The notes under the pieces are model-generated. The model saw only the letters and a list, made by a program, of their open reading frames with translations, was not told the origin of the DNA and ran no database searches. Of a DNA stretch of 64,000 nt, positions 8,197 through 16,906 are shown in pieces; within the stretch, counting starts at the first letter, position 1; the number at the start of each line of letters is the position of its first letter. Source of the stretch: Oscillospiraceae bacterium (GTDB lineage: Bacteria; Bacillota; Clostridia; Oscillospirales; Oscillospiraceae); the NCBI GenBank assembly GCA_017432615.1, contig JAFRIV010000015.1, forward strand, positions 1-64,000, in the 5' to 3' direction. The position numbers and the translations under genes are program-made.

Positions 8197-9156
8197 TTAC
8201 TGTGCCGAATCTTTTCCGATATCTACCAGGGTATAACTGCGGCTTCCAAAGCCGATCTCTTCCGCATGATCCAGGGTATGCAGCCCCTGCAGGTCATTGA
8301 TGCGCCACAAGAGCTTCTCATTCCCGTCTGCTTTCCAGACAAGATCCAGGCACGCCTGATCCAAAGCAACGGGATCGTTAGAGGCCAGAATGCCGATGTC
8401 GTGGATGTCCGGCTCCTCAGGATTGCCGTCGCAGTCACAGTCGACAGAGATGCGGTTCATCACGTTGATAAACACTACCTGATTTCCCAGATAGTCACAG
8501 ACGCCTTTGGCAGCTTCCGCCATCGATTCCAGAAACTCAAAGTGCAGTTCATCATGCCAGTGGGTGTCGCTGGTGCCGCCGGAGTGAATGCGCACCTTCC
8601 CCATCGCTGATGCGAGCCCGATGGATGCGTTTTTGATTGCGCCACCGAACCCCGCCATGGCATGACCCTTAAAATGCGACAGCACAATATAAGAACCGTA
8701 ATCCGTGAAATGAGCACCCACAAGATCTCCCGTAAGGCGCGTTCCCCCGGTGACGGGGATCTCAAGAGAACCGTATTCATCGAGGATCTGAAAATCCGCT
8801 ATGCCTGTAAAGCCATGGTCTTCCGCGACCTGATAATGCTCGGCCGTGGCAGCACGGAAACCCGCATAGGCCGTGTTGCATTCCACGATGGTCCCATTGA
8901 CATGATGTACAAGATCAGCAATCAGTTCAGGGCGCAGGTAGTTGCTGTAAGGCGGCTCCCCTGTAGAAAGCTTTACCGCCACTGGCCCGACAGGATCCCA
9001 ACCCAGTGCGTCATAAACGGCAACCAACCCTTCCGGTGAAATGTCCTCTGTAAAATAGACAATGGATTTTTCCGCTTCTTCTGTGAAAGCCGTACCCGCC
9101 GCAAAGCAGGTAAGGATCAGGCAGAGAGCTGTCAAAAGAGCTAATAACTGTTTCAT
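8197..9156 (-). CDS. Exported DUF362 domain protein
   Basis: 319 aa. Residues 1-24 form a signal peptide (hydrophobic core LLALLTALCLILTCFAAG), and the remainder is a DUF362 domain, a family whose better known members are iron-sulphur-linked and cytoplasmic. Visible family features are the early block VAVKLSTGEPP, the SHFKGH segment, GFGGAIKNASIG and the terminal LASNDPVALDQACLDLV. No ferredoxin motif follows, but DCDCDGNPEEPD is a possible metal site. Its export and its place between a permease and a protease suggest handling of a substrate outside the membrane; that role is inferred. AGGAGG precedes the ATG. Confidence 0.88.
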   Translation of the reverse strand: MKQLLALLTALCLILTCFAAGTAFTEEAEKSIVYFTEDISPEGLVAVYDALGWDPVGPVAVKLSTGEPPYSNYLRPELIADLVHHVNGTIVECNTAYAGFRAATAEHYQVAEDHGFTGIADFQILDEYGSLEIPVTGGTRLTGDLVGAHFTDYGSYIVLSHFKGHAMAGFGGAIKNASIGLASAMGKVRIHSGGTSDTHWHDELHFEFLESMAEAAKGVCDYLGNQVVFINVMNRISVDCDCDGNPEEPDIHDIGILASNDPVALDQACLDLVWKADGNEKLLWRINDLQGLHTLDHAEEIGFGSRSYTLVDIGKDSAQ

Positions 9157-9178
9157 ATATATCCTCCTGTGCTCTTAT

Positions 9179-10090
9179 TTACAAAACAAGATTGACCGCA
9201 AAGCCGGTCAGAAGTGCAAACACGATGACAAATGCCCAGTAAAGCACAAAATGCCGCATTTTCAGCGCAATCTTCAACGCGCCCAGATTTGTGATCTTGG
9301 TAGCCGGACCGGTGATCATAAAAGCGGCGGCACTGCCGACGCTCATTCCTTCCCACAACCACTCCCGCAGCAGGGGGATCGTCCCCCCGCCGCAGGCATA
9401 GAGCGGAACGCCGATGGTCGCGGCCATCAGGACGCCCCAGGCCTCATTCCCCCCAAAAAGGGTTGTCATGGTCTTTTGCGGCACATATCGCTGAAATGCA
9501 GCGGAGAGCACGATGCCAAGCAGAAAATAAGGCCCGGTGGTACGGACGTTCCGCCCGATATTCAGCAAATAGCGGATCAGCAGATTGGGATGGGTATCAC
9601 GGCTTTCCCGCTCAGCAAAACCGGTAAAATCGAAAAAATGTCTGTTCCGGTAGAAGATATGGACCAGAATCCCTGCCGCACAGCCGCAGAGAAAACAGGA
9701 TACGATACGAACTGTGAGGACCTGCGGCCCAAGGGCTGCGCTATATGCGATGAGCTGGGGATTGAGCAGGATAGAAGCCATCATAAAGGAGGCCAGCCAG
9801 TCATCCCGCATACCCTGCCTGGAGAAGGATGCCGCAATCGGAATGGTGCCATACATGCAAAGCGGGGAGGCAATCCCCAGCAGGCAGGCTGGAATGATGC
9901 CGAAAAGCCCCCATTTTCGCCCCTGCATACGCCGAAACAGGTCATGAATACCATTCTTTGCAAAAACCGATACAAACGAGCCGATGGCAATGCCCAGCAC
10001 CCAATACCAGAAGATCTGACGAAACTGCAGCTCAGCATAGTACCAGAGATAGATGAACTCACGGCGAAGAACAGCAAGCAATTCGTTCAT
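9179..10090 (-). CDS. UPF0718/YraQ-ArsP type permease
   Basis: 303-aa integral membrane protein with eight to nine helices. The repeated family signatures are ASPLCMYGTIPIA (about residue 74) and PLYACGGGTIPLL (about residue 231), each followed by conserved asparagine or glycine segments (ILLNPQLIAYS; MITGPATKITNLG). Relatives include ArsP, an organoarsenical exporter, and uncharacterised metal permeases; the cysteine in each signature is a likely ligand. It is the first gene of the five-gene operon, with a strong AAGGAG site and a near-consensus promoter about 50 bp upstream. The substrate cannot be told from sequence. Confidence 0.88.
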   Translation of the reverse strand: MNELLAVLRREFIYLWYYAELQFRQIFWYWVLGIAIGSFVSVFAKNGIHDLFRRMQGRKWGLFGIIPACLLGIASPLCMYGTIPIAASFSRQGMRDDWLASFMMASILLNPQLIAYSAALGPQVLTVRIVSCFLCGCAAGILVHIFYRNRHFFDFTGFAERESRDTHPNLLIRYLLNIGRNVRTTGPYFLLGIVLSAAFQRYVPQKTMTTLFGGNEAWGVLMAATIGVPLYACGGGTIPLLREWLWEGMSVGSAAAFMITGPATKITNLGALKIALKMRHFVLYWAFVIVFALLTGFAVNLVL

Positions 10091-10141
10091 GCTCTCTCCT
10101 TTTCAGCATAGAGACAACATTTTGAAGCATAAAATTAATAA

Positions 10142-10170
10142 ATTATAAAACAATACCCATCTTATTGCAA
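10142..10170 (-). promoter_or_regulatory. Strong promoter of the permease-DUF362-clostripain-redox operon
   Basis: Read on the minus strand: TTGCAA (10165-10170), a 17-bp spacer and TATAAT (10142-10147), 52 bp before the permease start. The gap of about 280 bp to the divergent gene at 10374 is AT-rich. It also has a TATAAT at 10282-10287 on the plus strand with no good -35, which may serve that gene. Confidence 0.85.
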
Positions 10171-10373
10171 GATATTTTATAGTATATCTCCACAAGTATG
10201 TTTACATCTGCTCTCTCTACAGGAGCTGTCTTTTTTAAGCTGGAAATATTCTCCACTGTGGCAGTGTGCTAACTGTCTCTCTATAATAATTAACAATTTG
10301 GTAACAAATACAGGGAGGTGAAAGCGTACAATCCCTCTGTGAATCTCATTGAGAAAAGGTGGTAAGAATCAAG

Positions 10374-11273
10374 ATGAAAATAAAAACGATTTGTGTCCTT
10401 CTGCTCTGTCTGCTGCTGGTTAACAGCATGGGGATTGCTGCTATGGCAGAAAATCCTCCATTAATTATTCCTGCAGAATCGGAATCTGCACCAGATAACA
10501 ATGCAGAAACCACTACAACAACTACTACAACTGAAACCAGCTCAAATTCTGGAAATGCCGTTGTGGAACCTAGCATCATTATATCCGCCCCTACAGAGGC
10601 TCCGGCAACACCTGCTCCGACAGCTGAACAGGTTTTCAAAATCACCAAGAATCCATCCGGCGAAAGGAAACAGGAAGGCAGCACCACCTATTTTACAGCC
10701 AAAGCCGTGTATGCGACCTTCTTCTCCTGGACGGTGAAAAATGCTCAGGGCGCTGAAATCCCCAACAGCCAGTGGGCTGCCAACGGTATCTCCGCCTATG
10801 ATGCAACGACGGATCAGGCTACCGGTGAGGTAACGGCACAGATCAATATCGTTCCCATTAAAATGGATGTGAACGGGTGGAGCTTTACTGCGAACTTCAG
10901 AAGCCGTGCCAATGACATGATATATTCCACCAGCCCTGCAGTTATCACGGTAACCCCCGGCACCTCCCCAACGCCGGCACCCACACCGGTTACCGCCACC
11001 ACCCCTGCTCCGACAGCCACGCCTGCTCCGACGGCTACCCCGGCTCCGACGCCTGCACCCACACCGGTGCCGACTGTCGTCCCTACTTTTGAGATTACCC
11101 CAATGCCCACGATGAGCGCCGTACCTGTTTTTGATGCAGAAGAAAGCTCCGGCTCCAACTTCGGACCGGTGCTGGCCATCATCGTCGGTGCCATTGTTGT
11201 GGCTGTTGTCGCCGTTGTGGCAATCCTGGCAGCAAACGGAATGATCGGAGGAGGCCGCCGCAGAAGACGTTAA
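10374..11273 (+). CDS. Secreted, membrane-anchored Pro/Thr-rich surface protein
   Basis: About 299 aa. The order is a signal peptide (ending AAMA), a Thr/Ser-rich stretch with eight consecutive threonines, a globular beta-type domain of about 110 residues (ITKNPSGER...ITVTPGT), a stalk of TPAPT-type repeats, and a C-terminal membrane helix followed by GGGRRRRRR. The layout is that of a surface protein held by a C-terminal anchor, and the domain looks Ig-like. A GTG at 10359 could start it, but the ATG at 10374 sits 11 bases after AAAGGTGG. No family assignment is possible. It is followed 31 bp later by the ECF transporter gene. Confidence 0.8.
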   Translation: MKIKTICVLLLCLLLVNSMGIAAMAENPPLIIPAESESAPDNNAETTTTTTTTETSSNSGNAVVEPSIIISAPTEAPATPAPTAEQVFKITKNPSGERKQEGSTTYFTAKAVYATFFSWTVKNAQGAEIPNSQWAANGISAYDATTDQATGEVTAQINIVPIKMDVNGWSFTANFRSRANDMIYSTSPAVITVTPGTSPTPAPTPVTATTPAPTATPAPTATPAPTPAPTPVPTVVPTFEITPMPTMSAVPVFDAEESSGSNFGPVLAIIVGAIVVAVVAVVAILAANGMIGGGRRRRR

Positions 11274-11304
11274 ATCCGATTGCATGGAGAGGAGGGATGC
11301 GCCC

Positions 11305-11820
11305 GTGAAGCGCACCACACGCCGCCTTGCTCTTAACGCCATGCTGAGTGCCATGTTTGTGGTGCTCAGCATGATATCGATCAGCCTGCCGAATATGAAG
11401 ATCACACTGGATGCCTTGCCAGTGCTTGTGGCCAGTCTTCTCTTTGGCCCCCTGGACGGACTCAGTGTGGGACTGATCGGCAGTTTTCTGAACCAGCTGT
11501 TGACCTACGGTCTGAGCCCGACAACACTGCTGTGGATCCTCCCGGCAGGATTGAGAGGTCTTCTGGTGGGATTGTACGCAAAACGCCATCGGTTTGAACT
11601 GACCGTCCGCCAGCTGATTATGATCACAGTGGTAACTGCCCTGTTGACGACAGCATTCAACACCCTGATCATGTATCTGGACAGCGTGATCATCGGCTAT
11701 CCTTTTGCGGCAACCCTGCCGACGGTGTTTTTCCGCATCGTCGCCGGGATAATGACTTCTATCGTCTTCAGCCTGGTTTTACCGGGCATTATCAAAGCGC
11801 TGAAAAAATTGGACCTTTAA
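11305..11820 (+). CDS. ECF transporter S component
   Basis: About 171-aa substrate-binding membrane subunit of an energy-coupling factor vitamin importer. Visible traits are an N-terminal cluster of basic residues before the first helix (KRTTRRLALNAMLSAMFVVLSM), six hydrophobic helices and the small-residue motif LFGPLDGLSVGLIGSFLNQLL typical of the family. It looks closest to folate-type (FolT-like) subunits, but the vitamin is uncertain. The shared EcfA/EcfT module is not in the window, as is usual for group II systems. GTG at 11305 has GAGGAGGG at ideal distance; an in-frame ATG at 11284 lies before that site and is less likely. Confidence 0.88.
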   Translation: MKRTTRRLALNAMLSAMFVVLSMISISLPNMKITLDALPVLVASLLFGPLDGLSVGLIGSFLNQLLTYGLSPTTLLWILPAGLRGLLVGLYAKRHRFELTVRQLIMITVVTALLTTAFNTLIMYLDSVIIGYPFAATLPTVFFRIVAGIMTSIVFSLVLPGIIKALKKLDL

Positions 11821-11832
11821 AAGCATACAGTT

Positions 11833-11866
11833 AGCGGAGCCGGGATTTCAGGATCCCGGCTCCGCT
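11833..11866. terminator. Bidirectional terminator between convergent genes
   Basis: A perfect 14-bp stem (AGCGGAGCCGGGAT, 11833-11846, with its complement at 11853-11866) and a six-base loop, between the ECF gene and the convergent pyruvate kinase-like gene. The T-run is weak on the plus side (TCACTTTT). Confidence 0.8.
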
Positions 11867-11901
11867 CACTTTTACAGGGTTGCAATGAATGCTCTGCTGC
11901 A

Positions 11902-12891
11902 CTAAATCCGGAACAGATAGGTTTCCGCTTCTCTGACTGTATTTGCAAGGTAGCGGATCACTTCTACAGGGTAATCCCCCACAGCGGTCTCCCCGGTGAC
12001 CATGACGGAAGCTGCCCCGTCACAGACGGCATTGAAGATATCACTTACTTCAGCGCGGGTAGGAACAGCCTTATGCTCCATGCTGGCGAGCATCTGCGTC
12101 ACGACCATAAACGGTTTTTTTGCCTGCCGGCATTTCGCGGATATGCTTTTTTGTACGCGCGGCAGTTCCCAGAGAGGCATGGCATTGCCGAGATCGCCCC
12201 TGGCTATCACGATTTCATCGCTGGCGGGGATCAGTTCCTCCAGGTTGGATACGCCTTCTAAATTCTCGATCTTGGCAAAAAGGCGGATGGCACTGCCGCC
12301 GGAAGCATTCAGCGCTGTGCGGACTGTTTCAAGATCCTGCCGGGTGCACACAAAGGGCTGCATAACAGCTGTTACCCCGTACCGGGAGGCAATGGAAATG
12401 TTTTTACGGTCTACTTCCGTCATAGTGGGGGGATATATAGCCGCTCCCGGAAGGGCTATGCTCTTTCTGCTTTGAAGGACCCCTCCGCGAATCACGCGGG
12501 CAAGTGCCCTCTCCTTTTCATGGGAGATGACCTCCAGCAGGATCTTTCCGTCATCCAGAAGGATCTGCTGCTCATCGGTGAGCACAGGGAAAACAAGCTG
12601 CGGGACAGGAATTCCGCCATCGCCAAGGATGGTTTCTTCCCCCTCCGCAAGCGCGAAAGGCGCCGTCAGTATGCCGATACGCAATTCCGGCCCCTGCATG
12701 TCAATAAGAAGCTGCGCTGTTTTACCGCATTGTGCCGCAGCTGCATGCAGCGTTTCGATCTGCGCCGCTGCGTGATGAAGCGTTACATGAGAAAGATTCA
12801 GTCTGACGCCGGTCATGCCGGCGTCAAACATTTGAACAAGAGTTTCTTTGTCGGAGCATTTCGGCCCCAGGGTTCCGTAAATATCCACCAT
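11902..12891 (-). CDS. Short pyruvate kinase lacking the C-terminal domain
   Basis: About 329 aa against roughly 470 or more for ordinary pyruvate kinase, which makes ATP and pyruvate from phosphoenolpyruvate. The catalytic barrel is recognisable: GVRLNLSH with the phosphate-binding Arg, the lysine in LFAKIENLEG, the metal site IARGDLG, and TQMLASM...PTRAEVSDI...VTGETAVGDYPVE. The allosteric C domain is absent, since the protein stops right after the barrel. It starts eight bases after the stop of the ABC ATPase gene, with no good ribosome binding site, so it is probably translated by coupling. It could be a regulatory or alternative-substrate homologue rather than the main glycolytic enzyme. 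Confidence 0.88.
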   Translation of the reverse strand: MVDIYGTLGPKCSDKETLVQMFDAGMTGVRLNLSHVTLHHAAAQIETLHAAAAQCGKTAQLLIDMQGPELRIGILTAPFALAEGEETILGDGGIPVPQLVFPVLTDEQQILLDDGKILLEVISHEKERALARVIRGGVLQSRKSIALPGAAIYPPTMTEVDRKNISIASRYGVTAVMQPFVCTRQDLETVRTALNASGGSAIRLFAKIENLEGVSNLEELIPASDEIVIARGDLGNAMPLWELPRVQKSISAKCRQAKKPFMVVTQMLASMEHKAVPTRAEVSDIFNAVCDGAASVMVTGETAVGDYPVEVIRYLANTVREAETYLFRI

Positions 12892-12898
12892 TTTTAAC

Positions 12899-14002
12899 TT
12901 ATACAAGCTGCCTGCGGTTTCTTTCAGCCTCTGCCGCCTCATCTTCTACCGGATACCACATGGCGTTGGGGAACCGGAGGTAGCACTTTTCACCAACGGA
13001 GAACTCAACACGGTGAGGCGTCTGTACCTGGACAAGTGCATCTCCTACTTTGACCTGATACTCGGTATAATCCGTCAGGAAGATGCGGTTTTCCACAACA
13101 CTCTCATAACCGGACTCATGATTGATGTCAATCTGATTCGGCCTCGTGGCAAGAATCATCTCATGTTCACAGCCTTTGGGCGGATCGAGGGGGATTGGCT
13201 GCTGAAGATTGCCCTTTGCATATGCTTTTCCGTCTTCAATAACGCAGTTTGTAAAGGTGGACTGTCCAAGGAACTTGTGCACAAACCGGCTGTTCGGTTT
13301 GTTGTACAGTTCCGTCGGCGTACCGATCTGGACCTGACGTCCCATATCCATAACCAGCATCCGTTCAGAAATAGCCATAGCCTCACTCTGGTCGTGTGTA
13401 ACGAAGATGATGGTAAAACCAAATTCCTTCTGAAGTTTTTTGATTTCAAAACGCATGCTTTCACGGAGCTTAGGATCAAGATTGGAGAGAGGTTCATCCA
13501 AGAGCATCACTTTCGGATTGGTCACGATTGCACGGGCCAGCGCTATACGCTGCTGCTGTCCGCCGGAGAGGTTTCCGGGATATTCTTTTTCCATCCCGTC
13601 CAGACTGCAGTGTTTGAGAGCCTTTTCAACCCGCTCCTTTATCTCTGCACGAGGCACTTTACGCACTTTCAGCGGGAAGGCAACGTTATCAAAGATATTC
13701 ATGTGCGGCCAGACTGCAAAAGCCTGAAAGACCATGCCCAGATCCCGTTTTTCGGGAGGTACATAGAGATTCTTCGCCTTGATGGAGACAGGCTTTCCGC
13801 AAAGCTCAATTTCGCCGTCCGAAAGATCCTCAAACCCGGCAATCATGCGAAGCGTCGTGGTTTTTCCGCAGCCTGACGGGCCTAAAAATGAGAAGCACTC
13901 CCCTTCAGCAACATTCAGATTAAAGTTTTCTACCGCGGTCACGGTTCCAAGAAGCTTGGTAGTAAAGTCCTTGCGGACATTTCTCAATACGACCTGATCC
14001 AT
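12899..14002 (-). CDS. ABC importer ATP-binding protein (second of the pair)
   Basis: 367-aa ATPase of the FbpC/PotA class. Walker [11 protein letters not shown], the Q-loop VFQAFAVWP, the signature LSGGQQQR, Walker B VMLLDEP and the H-loop THDQSEA are all present, with a C-terminal TOBE-like regulatory domain from about residue 240. It lies 5 bp after the fused permease gene. It differs clearly from the other ATPase of the same operon (15732-16811), so the transporter may use a mixed ATPase pair. Confidence 0.93.
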   Translation of the reverse strand: MDQVVLRNVRKDFTTKLLGTVTAVENFNLNVAEGECFSFLGPSGCGKTTTLRMIAGFEDLSDGEIELCGKPVSIKAKNLYVPPEKRDLGMVFQAFAVWPHMNIFDNVAFPLKVRKVPRAEIKERVEKALKHCSLDGMEKEYPGNLSGGQQQRIALARAIVTNPKVMLLDEPLSNLDPKLRESMRFEIKKLQKEFGFTIIFVTHDQSEAMAISERMLVMDMGRQVQIGTPTELYNKPNSRFVHKFLGQSTFTNCVIEDGKAYAKGNLQQPIPLDPPKGCEHEMILATRPNQIDINHESGYESVVENRIFLTDYTEYQVKVGDALVQVQTPHRVEFSVGEKCYLRFPNAMWYPVEDEAAEAERNRRQLV

Positions 14003-14007
14003 AAAGC

Positions 14008-15735
14008 TTATCCCTTCTTTCTGTCTTTCAGGATGGCGTTGACAATGGAGTTGAGAATAACGATCAGGAGAATCGCAATAGAAGCCAACGCAGAGGCTGT
14101 GGTAATATAACCATCGTTACGCAGGGAGAAAATCGCTACTCCGAGCGTTCTGCTGTTCGGCCCGTAGAGCAGGACAGAAGTCGTAAGCTCACGCATGGCC
14201 GGAAGGAAGATCAGGAAGAAACCGGCCACCATGGCTGGTTTTATAAGCGGGATCGTAATATCTTTCAGGGAACCGAAATGAGATGCGCCGCAGGATCGTG
14301 CAGCCTCCTCCAGCGACGGATGCACCTGCTGCAAAGAGGCCGATGCAGACTTCATGGAGAAGGACAGGTACCGTGCCAGATACGCCACAAGAATAATCCA
14401 GATGGTGTTGTAAAGATTGACTTTGAAGCGGCCGCTCCACGTGAGGATAACACCGATCGCCATCACAATACCGGGAATCGCATACGGAAGCAGAGAGAGC
14501 AGTTCAAGAACGATGGCCCCTTTGGGCTTCACTTTGACGATCACGTAAGCTACCATAACCCCGAGGAACATACAAATGATGCCCGCTGAGAAGGACAGGA
14601 AGATGGAGTTCTTAATGGAGTCAGCGACCATGGTGTTGTTGAAAAGGACCTGCTTGTAATTGTCAAGCGTCATATTGGCAAGAGTGATCGGCAGGCCGTA
14701 AGCCTTAAGGAATCCGACAAGGATAATCATTGCCAGAGGCATCACCACAATAATGAAGAGGATGACATAGGCAAGGATCAGAAGAGGGACTTTCGCACCG
14801 CGAAGCTTGATAAGCATCGGGCGCGTGGCTTTTCCCTTGATGATGTCATAGCTGCCGGCCCGCAAAAGGTATTTCTGCAGGATCAGCGCAGCCACCACAA
14901 CAAGGATCAGCAGGATGGAGAGAGCCGAGCCTTCCCGAATGCCTTCAAAGCTGCCTGTTGTACGGTAAAACAGCTGATAAATCTTTGTTGGCAGCGTATA
15001 GATCTTGGCAGAGAAGCCAAGCATGCCCGGTACACCGAAGTGTGCCAGAGAAGAGGTAAGGATCAGCAGAGCTCCGGCTGAAATGGCGGGCTTGACCAGA
15101 GGAAGCGTAATCTTGCGGATAACATACCCCTGGCTTGCGCCGGCAATACGGGCAGATTCCTCCAGTGTAGGATCCATCCTCTCGAAAGCATTGACTACCT
15201 GCTTGTAAACGAACGGGAAGTAGTAGCAGCATTCCACAAAGATAATACCCCAAATGCTGTTGATATTCAGGGGTGACCTTTTCACCCCGAATGTGGAAAC
15301 GATCCATTTGTTGATGTAACCGGAACGGCGGTTGAGCATCAGATCCCACGCCATAGCCCCAAAGAACGGCGGGAACATGTATGGAATATCAAACATGACC
15401 TTCATGAAACCCTTTGTTGGGATATCACTGCGGCCTACCAGCCAGGCAAAAAAGACGCCCATAACTGTGCCGATCAGTGTTGCTCCGAGAGCAACTTTGA
15501 TCGTGTTCCACATGGCTCCGATATTGCCTTTGTCTGCAATTACTTCCGTAAAGAGACGCGTATCAAACTTGCCTTCACTGATGAATGTAACATAGAAGAT
15601 CATGGCGACGGGAACAAGAACGATAATAAACAGAATCACAAAGCAAATGATCGTGAGGACCTTGTCCAGTCCGAAGTGTTTGCCGTCAAGAGCAGCCATG
15701 TCTTTATTCACGCCTTTTCTTGTATACTGACTCAT
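14008..15735 (-). CDS. Fused-type ABC permease (FbpB family)
   Basis: 575-aa permease with about 12 membrane helices, built from two homologous halves. Each half carries an ATPase-docking EAA loop: ESARIAGASQGYVIRKITLPLVKPA in the first and EAARSCGASHFGSLKDITIPLIKPA in the second. Iron(III), phosphonate and sugar-phosphate importers of this class have the same two-in-one arrangement. Its start overlaps the stop of the upstream ATPase gene by 4 bp, so translation is coupled. With one fused permease, the complex needs two ATPase subunits, and the operon offers two different ones. Confidence 0.93.
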   Translation of the reverse strand: MSQYTRKGVNKDMAALDGKHFGLDKVLTIICFVILFIIVLVPVAMIFYVTFISEGKFDTRLFTEVIADKGNIGAMWNTIKVALGATLIGTVMGVFFAWLVGRSDIPTKGFMKVMFDIPYMFPPFFGAMAWDLMLNRRSGYINKWIVSTFGVKRSPLNINSIWGIIFVECCYYFPFVYKQVVNAFERMDPTLEESARIAGASQGYVIRKITLPLVKPAISAGALLILTSSLAHFGVPGMLGFSAKIYTLPTKIYQLFYRTTGSFEGIREGSALSILLILVVVAALILQKYLLRAGSYDIIKGKATRPMLIKLRGAKVPLLILAYVILFIIVVMPLAMIILVGFLKAYGLPITLANMTLDNYKQVLFNNTMVADSIKNSIFLSFSAGIICMFLGVMVAYVIVKVKPKGAIVLELLSLLPYAIPGIVMAIGVILTWSGRFKVNLYNTIWIILVAYLARYLSFSMKSASASLQQVHPSLEEAARSCGASHFGSLKDITIPLIKPAMVAGFFLIFLPAMRELTTSVLLYGPNSRTLGVAIFSLRNDGYITTASALASIAILLIVILNSIVNAILKDRKKG

Positions 15736-16811
15736 GAAGCTTTCCCCTCCTCTCTCGGGTAATAACGAACATTCAGGAATTTGACGCCTACTTTTTCTCC
15801 TTCTTTATAGACCCGGTGGCTCAGCGCATCGAGGGCGTTGCTCTCTACACGCAGTTCCTGCCCATTGAAGTCTACGAAATAATCATACTGATCGCCAAGG
15901 AAAGTGACAGACTTGATCGTGACTTTCACTTCACTGTCCTCATCAAAGACGATATCCATCGGCCGCACACCGAGATCATACCGGCCAAGTTCCTGCATAT
16001 CCGGCTGTGCATCATCCACCGGATGGTTCCCATTTTCCGTGAAGATCTTGCCGGAACGGCAAATAACGGGCACAAAGTTAGATACCCCGACGAAAGTAAA
16101 CACAAACCGATCGGCCGGGCGGCGGATGATATCCTCATCCACTCCGATCTGGCAGATATGCCCATCCGGTGCCATAACGGCAATGTTATCACACAGACGC
16201 AAAGCGGCTGCCTGATCATGCGTGATATAGATGATCGTCGTCCCGATATCTTTCTGGATCCTCTGGATCTCAACCAGCATCTCCTCTCTCAGTTTCGCAT
16301 CCAGATTGGTAATCGGCTCGTCCAGAACGATCAACTCATCTGAAGAAACAAGGGCTCGGGCAATGGCAACACGCTGCTGCTGTCCGCCGGAAAGCTGAGA
16401 AGGAAGGTGTTTTTCATAGCCAGTCATGTGGACCTGCTCCAGTGCATGGGCAGCCCGCTTCTCCATCTCGTCCTTCGGTACCTTGTGACGTTTGATCGGA
16501 TAGCAGACATTATCCCAAACGGAGAGATGCGGCCAGACTGCATAATCCTGAAACACAACACCGATCCCCCGCAGTTCCGGAGCGATATTCACATGTTTGG
16601 AAGCACTGTAGACAAGTCTGTCATCGAGATAGATATTGCCGGTTTCCGGCTTCATAAAGCCGCACAGGGCGCGCATCAGGGTCGTTTTTCCGCAGCCTGA
16701 CGGACCTACGATACCCATGATCTCGCTCTCCTTCACTTCCAGCGAGAAATCCTTTAAGACAACGTGACTGCCATATCTGCAAGTGATATTTTCAAATCTT
16801 ACACCTGCCAT
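15732..16811 (-). CDS. ABC importer ATP-binding protein (first of the pair)
   Basis: 359-aa ATPase with Walker [11 protein letters not shown], the Q-loop VFQDYAVWP, the signature LSGGQQQR, Walker B IVLDEP, the H-loop THDQAAA and a C-terminal TOBE-type domain. It follows the binding-protein gene after a terminator-like hairpin, and overlaps the permease gene. It has the same layout as the ATPase at 12899-14002 but differs in most non-motif residues. The substrate is set by the binding protein and is not certain. Confidence 0.93.
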   Translation of the reverse strand: MAGVRFENITCRYGSHVVLKDFSLEVKESEIMGIVGPSGCGKTTLMRALCGFMKPETGNIYLDDRLVYSASKHVNIAPELRGIGVVFQDYAVWPHLSVWDNVCYPIKRHKVPKDEMEKRAAHALEQVHMTGYEKHLPSQLSGGQQQRVAIARALVSSDELIVLDEPITNLDAKLREEMLVEIQRIQKDIGTTIIYITHDQAAALRLCDNIAVMAPDGHICQIGVDEDIIRRPADRFVFTFVGVSNFVPVICRSGKIFTENGNHPVDDAQPDMQELGRYDLGVRPMDIVFDEDSEVKVTIKSVTFLGDQYDYFVDFNGQELRVESNALDALSHRVYKEGEKVGVKFLNVRYYPREEGKAS

Positions 16812-16830
16812 AATTTTCCCCCTTTATATT

Positions 16831-16866
16831 AAAAAAAGGGCAGTAACGAAATCCATTACTGCCCTT
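16831..16866 (-). terminator. Intra-operon hairpin after the binding-protein gene
   Basis: Read on the minus strand: AAGGGCAGTAA, a loop, TTACTGCCCTT and then a run of seven T. It lies between the binding-protein stop and the first ATPase start. Partial termination here would give more binding protein than transporter, a common arrangement in such operons. Confidence 0.85.
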
Positions 16867-16906
16867 GTCCAGGAAACAGTTGTCTGCTGTTTTCCAGCTC
16901 AAAAAA

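Noticed and set aside
10960..11080. Short repeated units that could suggest a CRISPR or minisatellite
   Set aside because: The repeats are in frame and encode the TPAPT stalk of a surface protein; spacing is irregular and no spacers or cas genes exist.
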